This document shows, piece by piece, positions 20,330-31,518 of a DNA stretch of 64,000 nucleotides (positions within the stretch are counted from its first letter, which is position 1; each line of letters opens with the position of its first letter). This DNA is from Nephrocerus scutellatus (taxonomy: Eukaryota; Arthropoda; Insecta; Diptera; Pipunculidae). A program made the position numbers and the translations under genes. Location: positions 109,037,908 to 109,101,907 of the forward strand of contig OX352763.1 in the NCBI GenBank assembly GCA_947095585.1. Reading direction: 5' to 3'. The notes under the pieces are model-generated. The model saw only the letters and a program-made list of their open reading frames with translations. It was not told where the DNA came from and ran no database searches.

Positions 20330-22020
20330 CCGGATAAGATAAGGATATTGGGCAGTAGGCTCTTTTAAACTTTTTAAAGCTGTCGGCCGTGATGGGATCT
20401 TTCCAGCGCCTCTACAGTAGACAATCGATCTCATTCTACCGGGTATGATTACTTTATTTAGAGCCAGCTACAACTGGGGGTACATTCCTACTATCTGGAG
20501 ACAGGTAAATGTGATATTTATCCACAAACCAAGCAGTAGGCCTAGCGAGTTGCCTAAATCATACACCGCGTATAACCTCATTTGTCATTAAAACCATGAA
20601 GACATTCATTGAAGTTCATATTATCTTGTAAAGAAGATAGAAGGAACTTTTTATTCCAAGGAAGTGGCCCTGTGTGCCTACCTCGACATTGAGGGCGCTT
20701 TCGATAACACTGGCTACGACTCAGTAGCAAAAGACCAATCATGCTTGAAAGTCGATATATTATTTCATCATCGGGAGCAGTGTCTGTGCCTTTGACTGCA
20801 GTTAAGGAATGTCCCCAAGGAGGAGTGCTTCCTCCCCTTCTATGGTCACTAGTCATCGACAATCTTCTAGTCGATCTTCACAGATCAGGCTACATCGCCA
20901 TTGGTTATGCGGACGATTTGGCGATTTTTATTAGTGGTAAGCACTGCACGACTATCACTATAGTGTCATGCAAGGTGCTTTACTACATGTTTTAGAATGG
21001 TGCAGCAGAGAAGGACTATCCATCAATCCTTGCAAAACCGTTTTAGTGCCTTTCACGAAAAGAAGGCTGGTCGATTTGGCACCTATCATCATCAAAGGCA
21101 CCACATTAGATTATTCCAGCGAAGTTAAATATCTCGGCGTCATCCTTGATAAACTGCTAAAGTGAAATTCTCATATTAAGTCCGCCATCAAACGCGCTAC
21201 TAGGGCCTTGTGGCCCAGTAGACGCCTCTACGGCAGAACTTGGGGTATAAATCCTTAAATGGTACATTGAATGTATACAATGATGGTAAGACATATTATC
21301 ACGTACGCGGCCATCGTGTTTTGCGGTCGAAAGTTCTTGAACGGACAACGGCAACTAAGCTTCAGAAGCTACAAAAAGAACTGCCTGACTAAGTATATCG
21401 GGTGCCATGAGCACCGGCCCTATGACAGCACTAGAAGCTATTGTATGGCTTTCACCACTGCAAATCTTCATTAGGAAGATGTCTCTTATTAAGCTGCAAC
21501 TAGAATAGGGCTACAAACCGGGTGACTATGTGGGTCAGCTAAAAATTCCTGACTTAATTCCTGAAAGATACATTTTCTGCACTATCCTCGATATTATGGT
21601 CAGGGAGCATCAGGGCTATCACAGCACTGATAAAGTGTTGCGATCACAAACTTCGTCTGGCCCACTGGGAAGTAGTCCCGGGGCTTAGGTAATCCAAACA
21701 ATTAATTAGACCCTTTTCCTTCTATATAGAATAATAGGAATTGGGAAGCTGGTGAGCATTCCAATAGTTCATTGATGTGGCCTGTGATATCACCTTAACA
21801 AAACTGGTGTGTGCTCAGGGACAGAATGTAGGTTCCGCTTCGGAGGATGAAAAGTAATCCGAGTACATTCTCTGTGAATGCCCAGCATTACTTTGGTTAA
21901 GGCTTGGGTTGAAAAATTCCGCCACTGAGGATGTACTTTCGTTCATTAGGGAGGTGATAGAATAAACAAGCCCTATGACACAATAGATATTTCAGGTCGC
22001 ATATAGGTTAGGGCAGAAAT
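20330..22020 (+). pseudogene. R1/jockey-group LINE ORF2, frameshifted
   Basis: In three frames one can follow an RT: GRDGIFPAPLQ, CAYLDIEGAFDNT, CPQGGVLPPLLWSLVIDNLL, GYADDLAIFI (YADD at 20906-20917), LEWCSREGLSINPCKTVLVP and EVKYLGVILDKLLKW. The C-terminal domain with MYTMMVRHIITYA follows. Near 21840-21900 SEYILCECPALLWLRLGLKN matches the cysteine/histidine tail of these elements. Stops and frameshifts are frequent, so it is dead. Confidence 0.8.
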
Positions 22021-22039
22021 CCAAAAAAAAGTCCGAATT

Positions 22040-22925
22040 GGCTTTGTAACTTTCATTGAATCTCTTCAATTTTCGAGCTGTGCGCATAGAGTACAATATC
22101 GTTAGCATAAGCAAGGGACGCATCCATGTCAGTAAGTACTTGGGAAATATATATGTTGAACAGGATTGGTGTCGTTACTGTACCTTGTGGCCGACCATTA
22201 GCGATATTGAATGATTTATTCGTCGTATTTTCTCTATCCGTTACGACACATTTCCTTCCATCTATCATTGATTTCATCATTTTGGGAACCCATATCGTAT
22301 CATTTTATAAACCAGTGCCTTTTTCGATGTCCACTACACAGATGGCCGTATTCCTACTATCATTCAGATGCCAGCTGAAATCTAAAATCAATTTGTCACA
22401 GCGTGCACTGTCGAGTGGTTTCGTTTGAACCCAAATTGGCTCCGCGATATTATCTCATTTGTTTCGGACGCAGTCAAAGTTGACTTACTAATATTCACTA
22501 CTTTCCCAATATTAGACATGAGACTAATAGGCCTATAAGTAGTCGGCTCAGAAGGATCTTCCTTTTTTCTTTATTATTGGAAAAACCTTCGATGCTTTCC
22601 AACAGTTTGAGAAATAGTGATTATAAGCCAAGTGGTTAAAAATTTCGCAATATTGCCGTGTAACTTAGACCGGAAGATGTTTCAACACGATATTTGGAAT
22701 GTTATCTAAACCTGTCGAGGGTTTATTGTTGAGTTTCCTGAAAATTACGGTCAGTTTGGTTAATGTTTCGTAGTATTCATAGTATTCATTAGTCTGTCCC
22801 GACTCCATTTGTATGGACAATGTTATTGCCACTTTACATGAGATAATGCCCCGCTTGTGTCTGGAAATCGCCTTATGTGGACAAAATTTAAATTCCTCAC
22901 ATGTTGGCATTAAAAACTCCAATTT
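22040..22925 (-). pseudogene. Jockey-like LINE RT remnant
   Basis: Minus-strand frames give KLNNKPSTGLDNIPNIVLKH (start of RT), then after stops NGRPQGTVTTPILFNIYISQ and ASLAYANDIVLYAHS, where the catalytic box reads YAND (second position changed). A separate element from the plus-strand LINE ending at 22020; the two abut tail to tail. Confidence 0.75.
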
Positions 22926-23955
22926 TGTTCGTCACATGTTGGGATTAAAAACGTTAGTCCATCACATGTTGAGATTAAAACTGCCATCATATCAAAATCC
23001 TCCTGTAGGCGGTGTTCAAAAATGACAGAAATAACAGACAAACAGACGAATGAATTATAAAAAGGAACTCTTCGCAAAATGAAGGACTCTTGGGAATAAT
23101 TGCTGAAACACAAAAACATTCATTGAAACGTTGGCTTGCAATTGCCGACATGAGACTCGAGCCAAAATTAAATCCTTGTTTTTTATTTGGTCGTCTCTGT
23201 TGACGACAAACTGAAGTCATTTGCTGTTTTTCGATAATTCCTGCCAACAGCATACATATATAGATGTATACATACTCAAGTGTAAGTCGAGTAATGTCCT
23301 TTTAAAGGCTCTCACGTCCCAAATTCCCACCTCCACGAAAACATATCAAATTGTTCACAACATTTTTTGATACCATCTCCAACGGAATCGAATTTCTCTC
23401 CGATTGCAGCAAAATGTGCCAATTTATTACAAAACCTAGATACGAACGAGTTGCAACGACACCAACAAAACGGAAGTGCGGCTAAGAAGAAGCCGAGGAA
23501 GAGTTATTCATTGAACCAATATTTGGTTATCATTACCATGGCATGGCATGGCATGGAATGCATTCGGAATTTTACAACGGCGATATCTGGGTTATGAAAC
23601 ATTGTGCCTCTGCATCGTCCTTGGTTTGTTGTAGACTGTTAGACAGAGTTTCATCCTGTCAATATTGCAAGTGGGATGTGTCTGTGTGTCTACTTCCTGT
23701 TCGCTTCATGTGCATTACGTGAAAAGCTCCTTCATTCCAAGTGAATTGGTTGCTTATCGAATTGGGTGCGAGATTATTTGCTAAGAGTTCAGCACACATA
23801 CATAACACATGGAGATTATATGTCATAATCAGAATTCTGGGTTATCTGTGCTTGATATGCCAATTGGGAGCACCAACCAAACGAAGCAGAAGAATTCAAA
23901 ATGACATGAAATGAGGTGATTTTTAGGGAAAAGATCTTTTACCCAAAGAAATCAG
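22926..23955. other. Stretch without recognised gene
   Basis: ATGTTGGGATTAAAAACTCC-like words recur three times at 22900-22980 (TCACATGTTG.GATTAAAA). Otherwise nothing recognised. Confidence 0.4.
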
Positions 23956-23959
23956 ATTT

Positions 23960-24110
23960 GAGTGGAAGAGAAAGATAGAGGAGGAATATAGAGGAGTAGA
24001 ATAGAGTAGGATGCTAGAGGAGGAAGATAGAGGAGCAATAAAGAATAGAGTTGGATGCTAAAGTAGGATGATAGATTAGGACGATAGAGGAGGATGCCAG
24101 AGGAAGAAGT
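23960..24110. repeat. Purine-rich AGAGGAGGATGCTAG minisatellite
   Basis: About ten degenerate units built on ATAGAGGAGGA and GATGCTAGAGGAGG. Confidence 0.75.
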
Positions 24111-25315
24111 TTTTTACCTTAAACTAGGAACGCTCGCTAATCATTTAAGGAAGTTGCCACAAATAATTCTCAAAAAGTCCTTAAGGAGATTAAAAAGTCG
24201 ACTACCGCTGTGCAGCCGAAAGGACTCAAAACTTGGATTTTTTATGTAATTAGCATAGTCGCTTTTTAATTAGCAATTAGGAAAAATTTATCCTTTTTCT
24301 TTATCCTTTGGGTGTGTCTATGGATCTACATAACTTTGCATTGCAGGTGTTGAAAACGAACTTCGTCGTGCTGTGGAAAATCCAAAATGTGGGATAATCA
24401 CAAACTCTCTCATAAACATACTACCTATATAGACATATATTTGCCTCACTTGAGACATCTTCCTATAATCTAACGGTAGATATTCCACACAAACAACCCA
24501 TTTTGTGCACAGCAAATAACCATCCAGAAGCGACATTTTCAGTTATCTATCTTTGCTTGTTCATGTATGTATCTAAAAATGCTGATAAGCTATTCTTATA
24601 CTCGAAGTACATGTATGCGTTGGTTTGTTGGTATTCGCGCGTTCAATTGAACCGAGAGAGAGAGAGGGATTGAATGCTGATGCTGCTGTTGCTTCAACAA
24701 TTTTCCCTTGACATCAATTTTGTGCTCATTAGGCAAAGTGCACCCTGTGGCGTTTTGCACAACAATAGAGACACTATTGACTTGCATAGCAATACGAGTA
24801 ATCACACACGCATACACATACACAGCAAGAGAAGCAATTAATTGAAATTACATTGCAGCAAAGGATTCTGTGATATTACTCCTTTAATTTGGAAGATCTT
24901 GCGTTTAAGTCCTTTGCAATTATTTACTCTGGCGATGGGATTTGGAAGGTTGGTTAGTCGGTCAGTCAGTTGATCCTTCCAAAACACTTAATAAATGACG
25001 CACAATCAAAGAGAAAAGCTGCAATTCTCTGCAGCCATTGTGTGCATTTCATTTCATCATTTTTGATAAATTATTCAGGATATTTTCGGTGGCAGTTTTG
25101 AAGGAACGAAGGATTACTTTAAAACAAAGACGAGAACTTTAATTATTTCAGATAAATCAAAGCTTTCATTTGAATGTATTCATACAGTACAGCCTCGTTA
25201 ATCAAAACATAAAATAACACAAGACTAACGAGGAGTTCGGATTGCAGTTTATGTATACAATGTGTGATCTTCCTTTAAGAAGAATATTGAATATAAAATA
25301 TAAACATAAATTATG
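24111..25315. other. Stretch without recognised gene
   Basis: A short (GA)n near 24654-24668. Otherwise no protein-like frame. Confidence 0.4.
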
Positions 25316-25324
25316 TATACAGGG

Positions 25325-25640
25325 TGTATAAATTTAGGTGGCAAACACACTTCATTGGAAGTATCCTTTGGACAGATGAAGCAACTTTTACGTGGGACAG
25401 AGTGACAAACTAGAACATTATCAAAACCAATGGATTGGTAGAAACGGGTTGGTATTTTGGTCGTCTAGGTCACTGGATCTAACTCTTCTAGAGGTGAAAG
25501 AGCTGGTATATTTCACAAAAATAAAATCTATGGAACAGCTAGGAAGGAGGATTGAACATGCAGCTCAAACGATTGCAATGTACTGCCTTAAACAAAGTTT
25601 AAAAGTTGAAATTCTTTTTACAAACTTTTTATTTTAGCCC
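25325..25640 (+). pseudogene. Degenerate Tc1/mariner-like transposase fragment
   Basis: SILWTDEATFTWDRVTN (first catalytic block, here with Asp retained) is followed in another frame by NQWIGRNGLVFWSSRSLDLT, LLEVKELVY and RRIEHAAQTIAM, corresponding to the third catalytic block and C-terminus. The middle is deleted. It is preceded by ACAGGGTGTATAAATTTAGG, a plausible transposon end. Confidence 0.6.
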
Positions 25641-26139
25641 TGCTTCTGTTGACTAAATGCAAAAACATTACGCCAAGGATTTGTAGGAAATTGAATAGCT
25701 TTAAATACTGCATTAGTCAAAAAGATTTATCGAAGAGCATTTTTCGAGATAATTGAGATTGAAAAAACCATTTAAAAAATTTTTTTTTTGTAGGAATTTC
25801 AAAAAATGTACATTGTTTGATCTTACAGATTTAATTTTCTTTAAAAAAAGATCAACAGTGGAGTTGTATGTAGCTAGAAGTGATGCAGGATCAACAGTAC
25901 GTTCCTTCGCATTAAAACGCTACGCATACCGCAGGGGGTGAAAATAAATCGCTCCCCTGCCATATGACTATTTTCTCATAATTAACCAAAGAATCGCCCT
26001 TTAAGTATTTGACACCTAAACAGGGTGCAGGGTGTATCCTGTATAGGTACACGTTAAATATTAAATGTTTTTAGTTGATATGTTTCTTCGTAAATACTCC
26101 AAAAATTTGCCTGCACTATGGATGGTCTGTCATCCAAAG

Positions 26140-27090
26140 TGTTGCCAATTATAAATGTTTTGGATACGATACCCCAAATACAAAATCCCAAATTGCAAAT
26201 TTAGATTTTGTATATTGTGTTAGTATTTACTGTAATTTGGGATTTTGGTTGGATTTTATAATTTGGCTTAATTTTGTCAAAAGGGATTTCGTAAATTCGG
26301 ATTTGGTAAATGGGGATTTTGTAATTTGGGATTTTGGTGAAATTTTGTAATTTGGTATGTTGCCAATTGGGATTTTGTACTTTGGAATTTTGTAAATAGG
26401 GATATTGTAATTTGAGGTTTTGTAAATGGCGATTTTCTTAATTTGGTATTTTGGTTGGATTTTATAATTTAGGATTTTGTCAATAGCGATTTCGTAAATT
26501 CGGATTTGGTAAATGGGGATTTTATAATGCGGGATTTTGGTTAAATTTTTGTAATTTGGAATTTTGTTAATTGGGATTTTGTACTTTGGGATTTTTTAAA
26601 TAGGGATATTGTAATTTGAAATTTTGTAAATGGCAATTTTGTAATTTGGGATATTGATTGGACTTCGTAAATTGGGATTTTGTAAATGGCAATTTTGTAA
26701 TTTGGGATTTTGGTTGGATTTTTTAATTTATGATTTTGTTAATAGGGATTTCCGTAAATTCGGATTTGACAAATGGGGATTTTGTTTAAAATTTGGGATT
26801 TTGTTAATTGGGATTTTGTAAATTCGGATTTTGTACTTTGGGATTTTATAAATAGGGATATTGTAATTCGAGACTTTGTAAATGGCGATTTTGGAATTTT
26901 GGTTAAATTTTTGTACTTTGGGATTTTATAAATAGGGATATTGTAATTCGAGACTTTGTAAATGGCGATTTTGTAATTTCGGATTTTGGTTGGCTTATGT
27001 AATTTGGGATTTTGTTATTTGCGATTTTGTAAATTGTGATTTTGTAAATGGGGATTTTATAATTTGAGATTTTGGTTCGATTTTGTTATT
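26140..27090. repeat. GGGATTTTGTAAATT minisatellite (about 0.95 kb)
   Basis: More than 50 diverged units of about 13-18 bases built on TTGGGATTTTGTAAAT. A longer-period copy is visible: ATTTTGTACTTTGGGATTTT with GGGATATTGTAATTCGAGAC recurs at 26830 and 26910. Confidence 0.9.
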
Positions 27091-27735
27091 GTTGGGGTAA
27101 TTGTGAAGTACGTTGCAATTCTCGACAAAGGGCTGACTTAAATACACTTCCATATGTTTTTGTTGGTACTTTAGCCTCCCGGATGGACTCTATGGAGCAG
27201 TTCATCAGATTCAGTGGCCTCCAAACTGTGGCGAAAAAGCGGTGTTGAGGTACTGAGCATTTTTAGAATTTCCAGTTATTGATACACTTTCCTGGTTAAA
27301 GGTATACCGCCATGGTCGATAAAAACGATCGGAAGGCGACAGCTTGCAGTTACAGCGTTATCTCAGCCGAAGCCGTTGGCTTATAGATAGAAACACGGTT
27401 GTCCAAACTGTTGCTGGACTTGTCGATCCGTGTTTACGTACCGTGGAACAGTGGAACGTTTATCCCCCAGAAAATACCAAATTTGCGAGATAAACGCTTT
27501 CAGTGTTTTTGATCGTTAAAGACCAAACAGCCTCTTGTGCCGGTGCTGAAACCTGTACTTTTTACATCTTCTAAAGTTTTTCAGTACGCGCCAAGATTTA
27601 AGCCAATTTTGTTGTGCATTGACGTTGATTTCCTTCGAATTCGAGCCTTCATCTTTTACACAATTTTTGGTGAAGTTGCAGTATGACTGCTTCCATAGCG
27701 TTTTTTGATGCTACAAGTATCATTTTAACACTTTT
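27091..27735. other. Stretch without recognised gene
   Basis: Short unrelated frames only; no recognised element. Confidence 0.4.
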
Positions 27736-27739
27736 ATAG

Positions 27740-28500
27740 TTCAATACACAAACTCGCTCGAAAATGCTGGAGGAACATCACAATCGGGGTGCGGTTCTGA
27801 CCTCCCGCAAAAAATATCTTAACCGGTCCGGATTTAAAGCCGTTGTTATTCATTTTTGAATATTCTAAACTCTGAAAAGCCTGGTCTGCTCCATCCTTCC
27901 GGCGTAGGCTGGTACGGCAACGCTTTCGTGTTACATATATCCTGCCGCAAAGAACTTTCCGAGGTAGATCCTGTTCGCTCATGCGAGGAAGGTGTCTTGT
28001 TCACGTAGCTCATTGCTCTCATCAATATAGAGTCTTTGCAATCGACCTTCCTCACATACGGGACCAGCAGTTGTCATTAGGACTTTGCTCTCGAGCTCAG
28101 CTAAGATGTCGGAGTGCTTGTGCCTTACCACCCAAATCTCGCATATGCTATCACAGGCGACTTTAAAGTCTATACATAGTTGGTGTTGTGAATTTTGGAA
28201 CATTTTGGGAGAAAGTCGGATCAACTTTATATTAGGACTTTGGTATCGGCTAGCTGCTGTGCTCTATATACAGTGAGCGTTGCTCTCGAGCTCAGCTAAG
28301 ATGTCGGAGTGCTTGTGCCTTACCACCCAAATCTCGCATATGCTATCACAGGCGACTTTAAAGTCTATACATAGTTGGTGTTGTGAATTTTGGAACATTT
28401 TGGGAGAAAGTCGGATCAACTTTATATTAGGACTTTGGTATCGGCTAGCTGCTGTGCTCTATATACAGTGAGCGTACGTTCCATGAATAAATTGTTAAAT
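27740..28500 (-). pseudogene. RTE-like LINE remnant with internal duplication
   Basis: The minus strand gives QLCIDFKVACDSICE (an RT LCIDFKVAYDSI block), HKHSDILAELESKV and PVCEEGRLQRLYIDES (C-terminal block) and, at 27780-27840, SGPVKIFFAGGQNRTPI, the last codons of the family also seen at 42.8 and 58.2 kb. Large internal parts are missing and frames are broken. Confidence 0.7.
28084..28474. repeat. 195-bp exact-looking tandem duplication
   Basis: The segment from TTGCTCTCGAGCTCAGCTAA to ATATACAGTGAGCG is present twice, at 28084 and 28279, with identical reading in both. It duplicates part of the LINE remnant. Confidence 0.9.
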
Positions 28501-28701
28501 CGTTTAGCAGCTATCATTGCTGTCATCATCGTCGTAGAGAAGGTTTGACAGGTATTTTAAAAACATGTCTCTCACTCATTTAAGTCAGTGAAATTTATGG
28601 GTTCTCTTATTGAGGCGGTGGTTGAAGATCAAGCGAGTACACAATACACAAACATTTTATGATCAAATGACACTACGAGTATTGCCTTAAAATTCGCTTA
28701 T

Positions 28702-29309
28702 GGGTGTTTTTTTTAAGCCCGATAGAACTTGAAATTGTATAAAATAACAAAAAGAATTAATTCTAATCAAATTGCTTTATTCATTCGAAAGATGAATACA
28801 TGGCATTAACATTTGAAAGTGATTTCGTGCATATGGCCACCTCGGACGTCCAATTTCGGGCCATTATTACGAGCACTGCTGGCCGTATGTCACAAACAAC
28901 ACGAGCAATGTTGGCCTCCAAGGCGTCAATTGTTGCTGGCTTATCACCATCAAAATGTGTGTCAAATCACACTACTTTGGAGGCCAATTAAAAGGTCAAT
29001 TTCTTCGGAATGTTGTATTTATTGCGTCATTTAGAGAATTATTATCAAATCCATCCTTAGCTTGACGGATGGCTTGCTCAGATGGACGATTAGATGCGAA
29101 ATAAAAATCTCAAAGTCGTCTATAAGTTGTGCGAATAGACGACTGAAAGTTAATTTGGATCATTTGGTAGCGTTGTTCAAGCGTGAGTCTATTCATAATG
29201 TATTTGCCAAAGTATAGTGATAATAAATGACAAAAAATTAGCGCAATATGATAGCTCGTTTGACAGTTAACCCTTTAGTAAGTTCTATACAAGCAAAAAA
29301 AAACCACCC
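28702..29309 (-). mobile_element. Internally deleted Tc1/mariner-like transposon with inverted termini
   Basis: The termini GGGTGTTTTTTTTAAGCCCG (28702) and, inverted, GGGTGGTTTTTTTTTGCTTG (ending 29309) are both followed by ATAGAACTT. The minus strand keeps the transposase start (MNRLTLEQRYQMIQINFQSS, SNRPSE) and its end (RVVCDIRPAVL, NWTSEVA, GHMHEITFKC), with the catalytic core gone. It is related to the element at 1-1250. Confidence 0.8.
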
Positions 29310-29319
29310 TTTATTTATT

Positions 29320-29700
29320 TAGCTACAACAAGCAAAAAGTTTAATATTTGATTAAGTTTCTGTGGGTTGAAAAAACCGGGTCACACCTTAAATACAATTA
29401 AGCTGGGAATAACAAAAAATTACGAAACGAAGCTGAAGAACCTCTCGTAGTAGTGAAGACCAGAACGAGTGGCAAACAACATCCGTATGAATCCCATTTT
29501 GAATCTTTCCCCTGACATATTCAATCATCTTCTGTGGCCAAAATGAATTTAAGTGAACACCAGGTGTTGCAGAGATTAAAATTTCCTTGGTCATCATGGG
29601 GCGACTAAACCTACTTCCTATGTATGCTTGCTTAACCAACAAAAAGGACAACGACCCATTTTATTGCTCACACTTTAAGGATGGTCACTAGGCAAAGAGA
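29320..29700. other. Unassigned sequence just downstream of Tweety exon TM3-TM4
   Basis: A minus-strand open frame of 87 codons (29651-29388) is present but matches nothing I recognise. Intronic. Confidence 0.35.
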
Positions 29701-29716
29701 AACACACAAAACTTAC

Positions 29717-29968
29717 CATTCCAACTTGACGACACATATACTCATGCGGCCGCATGCAGAAATCCCCAGCCGCAACGGACGAGGCCAAATAAATACCAGC
29801 CAACAGCCAGCAGATGATGATGCAAAACAGTCCAGAAACACTAAAGAATATTAAAGCACACCGTGATCGTCGAGCAACACCAATCACCAATATGGTACAG
29901 AGCAGCAGGAGCAGCGTCAGAAAGCCCAAAGTGGCGGGCCAGCGTATCGATTCGTAGAGTTCACCGAG
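29717..29968 (-). CDS. Tweety exon: TM3 and TM4
   Basis: 84 codons in phase 0, from LGELYESIRWPATLGFL to HEYMCRQVGM. Two strongly hydrophobic stretches (TLGFLTLLLLLCTILVIGVA and CALIFFSVSGLFCIIICWLL) separated by a basic RRSR turn correspond to TM3 and TM4. They are followed by the conserved ASSVAAGDFC motif, whose cysteine begins the second extracellular loop of the family. The donor GTAAGT starts at 29716 and the next exon is 11.6 kb away, across transposon debris. Confidence 0.92.
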
Positions 29969-30034
29969 CTGAAAGGAGTAATCAAAATGATAAATGATAA
30001 TGGGGATCTTCGCAATCGCGGTATATACACTCAC
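29969..30034 (-). other. 66-nt intron, in frame and free of stops
   Basis: GTGAGT...CTCCTTTCAG on the minus strand. The intron is exactly 22 codons long with no stop, so both exons sit in one open frame and retention would insert 22 residues into the loop before TM3. I call it an intron because both splice signals are strong and the joined protein (VLH then LGELYESIRWP) resembles the family better. Confidence 0.8.
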
Positions 30035-30262
30035 ATGCAGGACACCCCTCAGTGATGTGTCATTTTCAGTTCCTTTCGTCTTCATAAAGTACAAAACCAT
30101 ATTGTCGAGACTTGTGACCGCTCGCGAGGTATTGTCACGCACGAGCCGGCACGTTTCTAGGAGTATCGTGACAGCCGTCTGATTGTATTGTGATTTGTCA
30201 ATCATCTCTTCTAGATTATACGATTGGACTTTGCTCTCGAGATCATTCTTTATCGATTCAGT
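30035..30262 (-). CDS. Tweety exon: extracellular helical region before TM3
   Basis: The acceptor TTTTTTCCAG ends at 30263 and the donor GTGAGT begins at 30034. The exon codes for 76 residues in phase 0, starting TESIKNDLESKVQ and ending SLRGVLH. It is amphipathic and helical, with two sequons (NQT, NDT) and a Cys in LETCRL. This matches the long extracellular loop between TM2 and TM3 of Tweety proteins. The upstream exon should end in phase 0 but was not found. Confidence 0.85.
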
Positions 30263-30362
30263 CTGGAAAAAAGGAGGTGAAAAAGGGGTTAGAAATAAAT
30301 TTTTTTTCGAATTTAACGTTTTGCTTCGGTACAAAAAATCCAAAGTACATATTAGAAATACT

Positions 30363-30635
30363 CAGAACAACCCATAAAAAATGTTCATGTAAATTCTCTA
30401 ATCGGAGATACACAGGTGTAGAAAATTTGAAGAAAATCGGCAGGCATTAAGACACCCAAAAGACCCTCAAAAGACCACCAAAAGACGTTCAAGAGACTCT
30501 CAGAAGACCCCACAAAATACCATCAAAATATCCACAAAATGCTCCATAAAATACCCTCAAATGACCGACCATCAAAATACCACCAAAAGAGTCACAAGAG
30601 ACTCCCAAAAGACTCCCTTAAGGACCCTCAAACGA
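30363..30635. repeat. Family A piece plus CAAAAGACCCTC minisatellite
   Basis: CCCATAAAAAATGTTCATGT and AAATTCTCTAATCGGAGA (30370-30410) match 46290-46331 and, inverted, 11910-11935. From 30450 to 30635 follow about 17 units of CCCTCAAAAGACCA type. Confidence 0.75.
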
Positions 30636-30894
30636 TTACACCCCTCTATTGCTATACCATCTGATCCCGACGCTCTGCTAACTTCTACGCTTGGGTGCGG
30701 CAGCATACTGAGCGTCATCGGTCATTTTTGGAGTTCCCTATTTCTAAGTTAGCAGGATATTCAGCAACTCATGGACGTAATTTTCCCATTGCTCCAAAAT
30801 CCTTTCTGAAGGTCGATTTTGGTCGCAAAATGAAAGTACCCTCATGAAGAATCGCAAGTTTTTTAATGTTAGTAGATGTTGTGTGACACATGCA

Positions 30895-31330
30895 CGTAAA
30901 ATTATTATTTTTTTTTGTAATTTGCGCACGCTAAAGGGGTTCGCACCCTTATAATGCTCGGCTATATGCTTGGCATGGCATGGATGTTAAAGAAAAGGAG
31001 GAGAAAAGAGGAGATGTCTATGAGCTTGTGTTTTGAATGCCTGTTGATCATAGTGATGTGGGAAGACAGAGCTTGGCAGAGCATTCCACATACGTGTTGT
31101 ACGGCTGAAGAATGAATCCCTGAACTTAACTTTACTCCGAAGGTGGGCTTGAGGGTAAACTGATGAGCATTTAGAGCGCCATGAGTATTGCGGTTGAATA
31201 CATCGAGAGTTGGCATGCAGCTTAAGCACCGCTGGTGGAAGAAGCGATAAAACAGTGACAAGCAGAAAACCTTTCTGCGGTGTTAAAGTGAATCTATTGA
31301 GTTCGCAATATTTTCATTACCTAATAACTT
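30895..31330 (-). pseudogene. LINE ORF2 C-terminal remnant
   Basis: Minus-strand frames give LSCMPTLDVFNRNTHGALNA, VKFRDSFFSRTTRMWNALPS and FPHHYDQQAFKTQAHRHLLF, the same C-terminal block as at 18716-19025, followed by TTATAAGGGTGCGAACCCCT and TTAGCGTGCGCAAATTAC plus an A-run. This gives the 3' end of the family. Confidence 0.7.
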
Positions 31331-31518
31331 TGGCACTCGCTTTTGTATTCTATCTAGCAGGTGGTCTAAGGCGCACCTGACCAGATATTGCAATATCTAG
31401 AAGTATACAATAAAAATATTTGTAAAAAAATAAGTGTGAAAGGGGATTTCAATAGAAAAATAAAAAGGGCTATTATTCCTAAAGAAAGGTGATAAATCTG
31501 CACCTACTCACTACCTAG

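Larger units (their letters stand above)
7516..30262 (-). other. Tweety-family gene, 3' two-thirds (gene span)
   Basis: Six exons with matching phases encode the second half of a Tweety protein. TTYH proteins are plasma-membrane multi-pass proteins, first described as large-conductance anion channels, a role now debated. Visible parts are an extracellular region with N-glycosylation sequons, TM3-TM4 in exon 29968-29717, the cysteine-bearing loop, the HYAEALRGLC signature and TM5 in exon 17940-17668, then a cytosolic tail. The N-terminal exons (TM1-TM2) were not found below 64000. Flies have two paralogues (tty and tweety-2/CG3638), and I cannot say which this is. The gene carries alternative C-termini (GC-donor splice, TGA and TAG readthrough) described below. 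Confidence 0.88.

Noticed and set aside
29388..29651. 87-codon minus-strand frame beside the TM3-TM4 exon as an extra Tweety exon
   Set aside because: The strong GTAAGT donor at 29716 ends the exon before it, and the next exon (18125) fits in phase without it.
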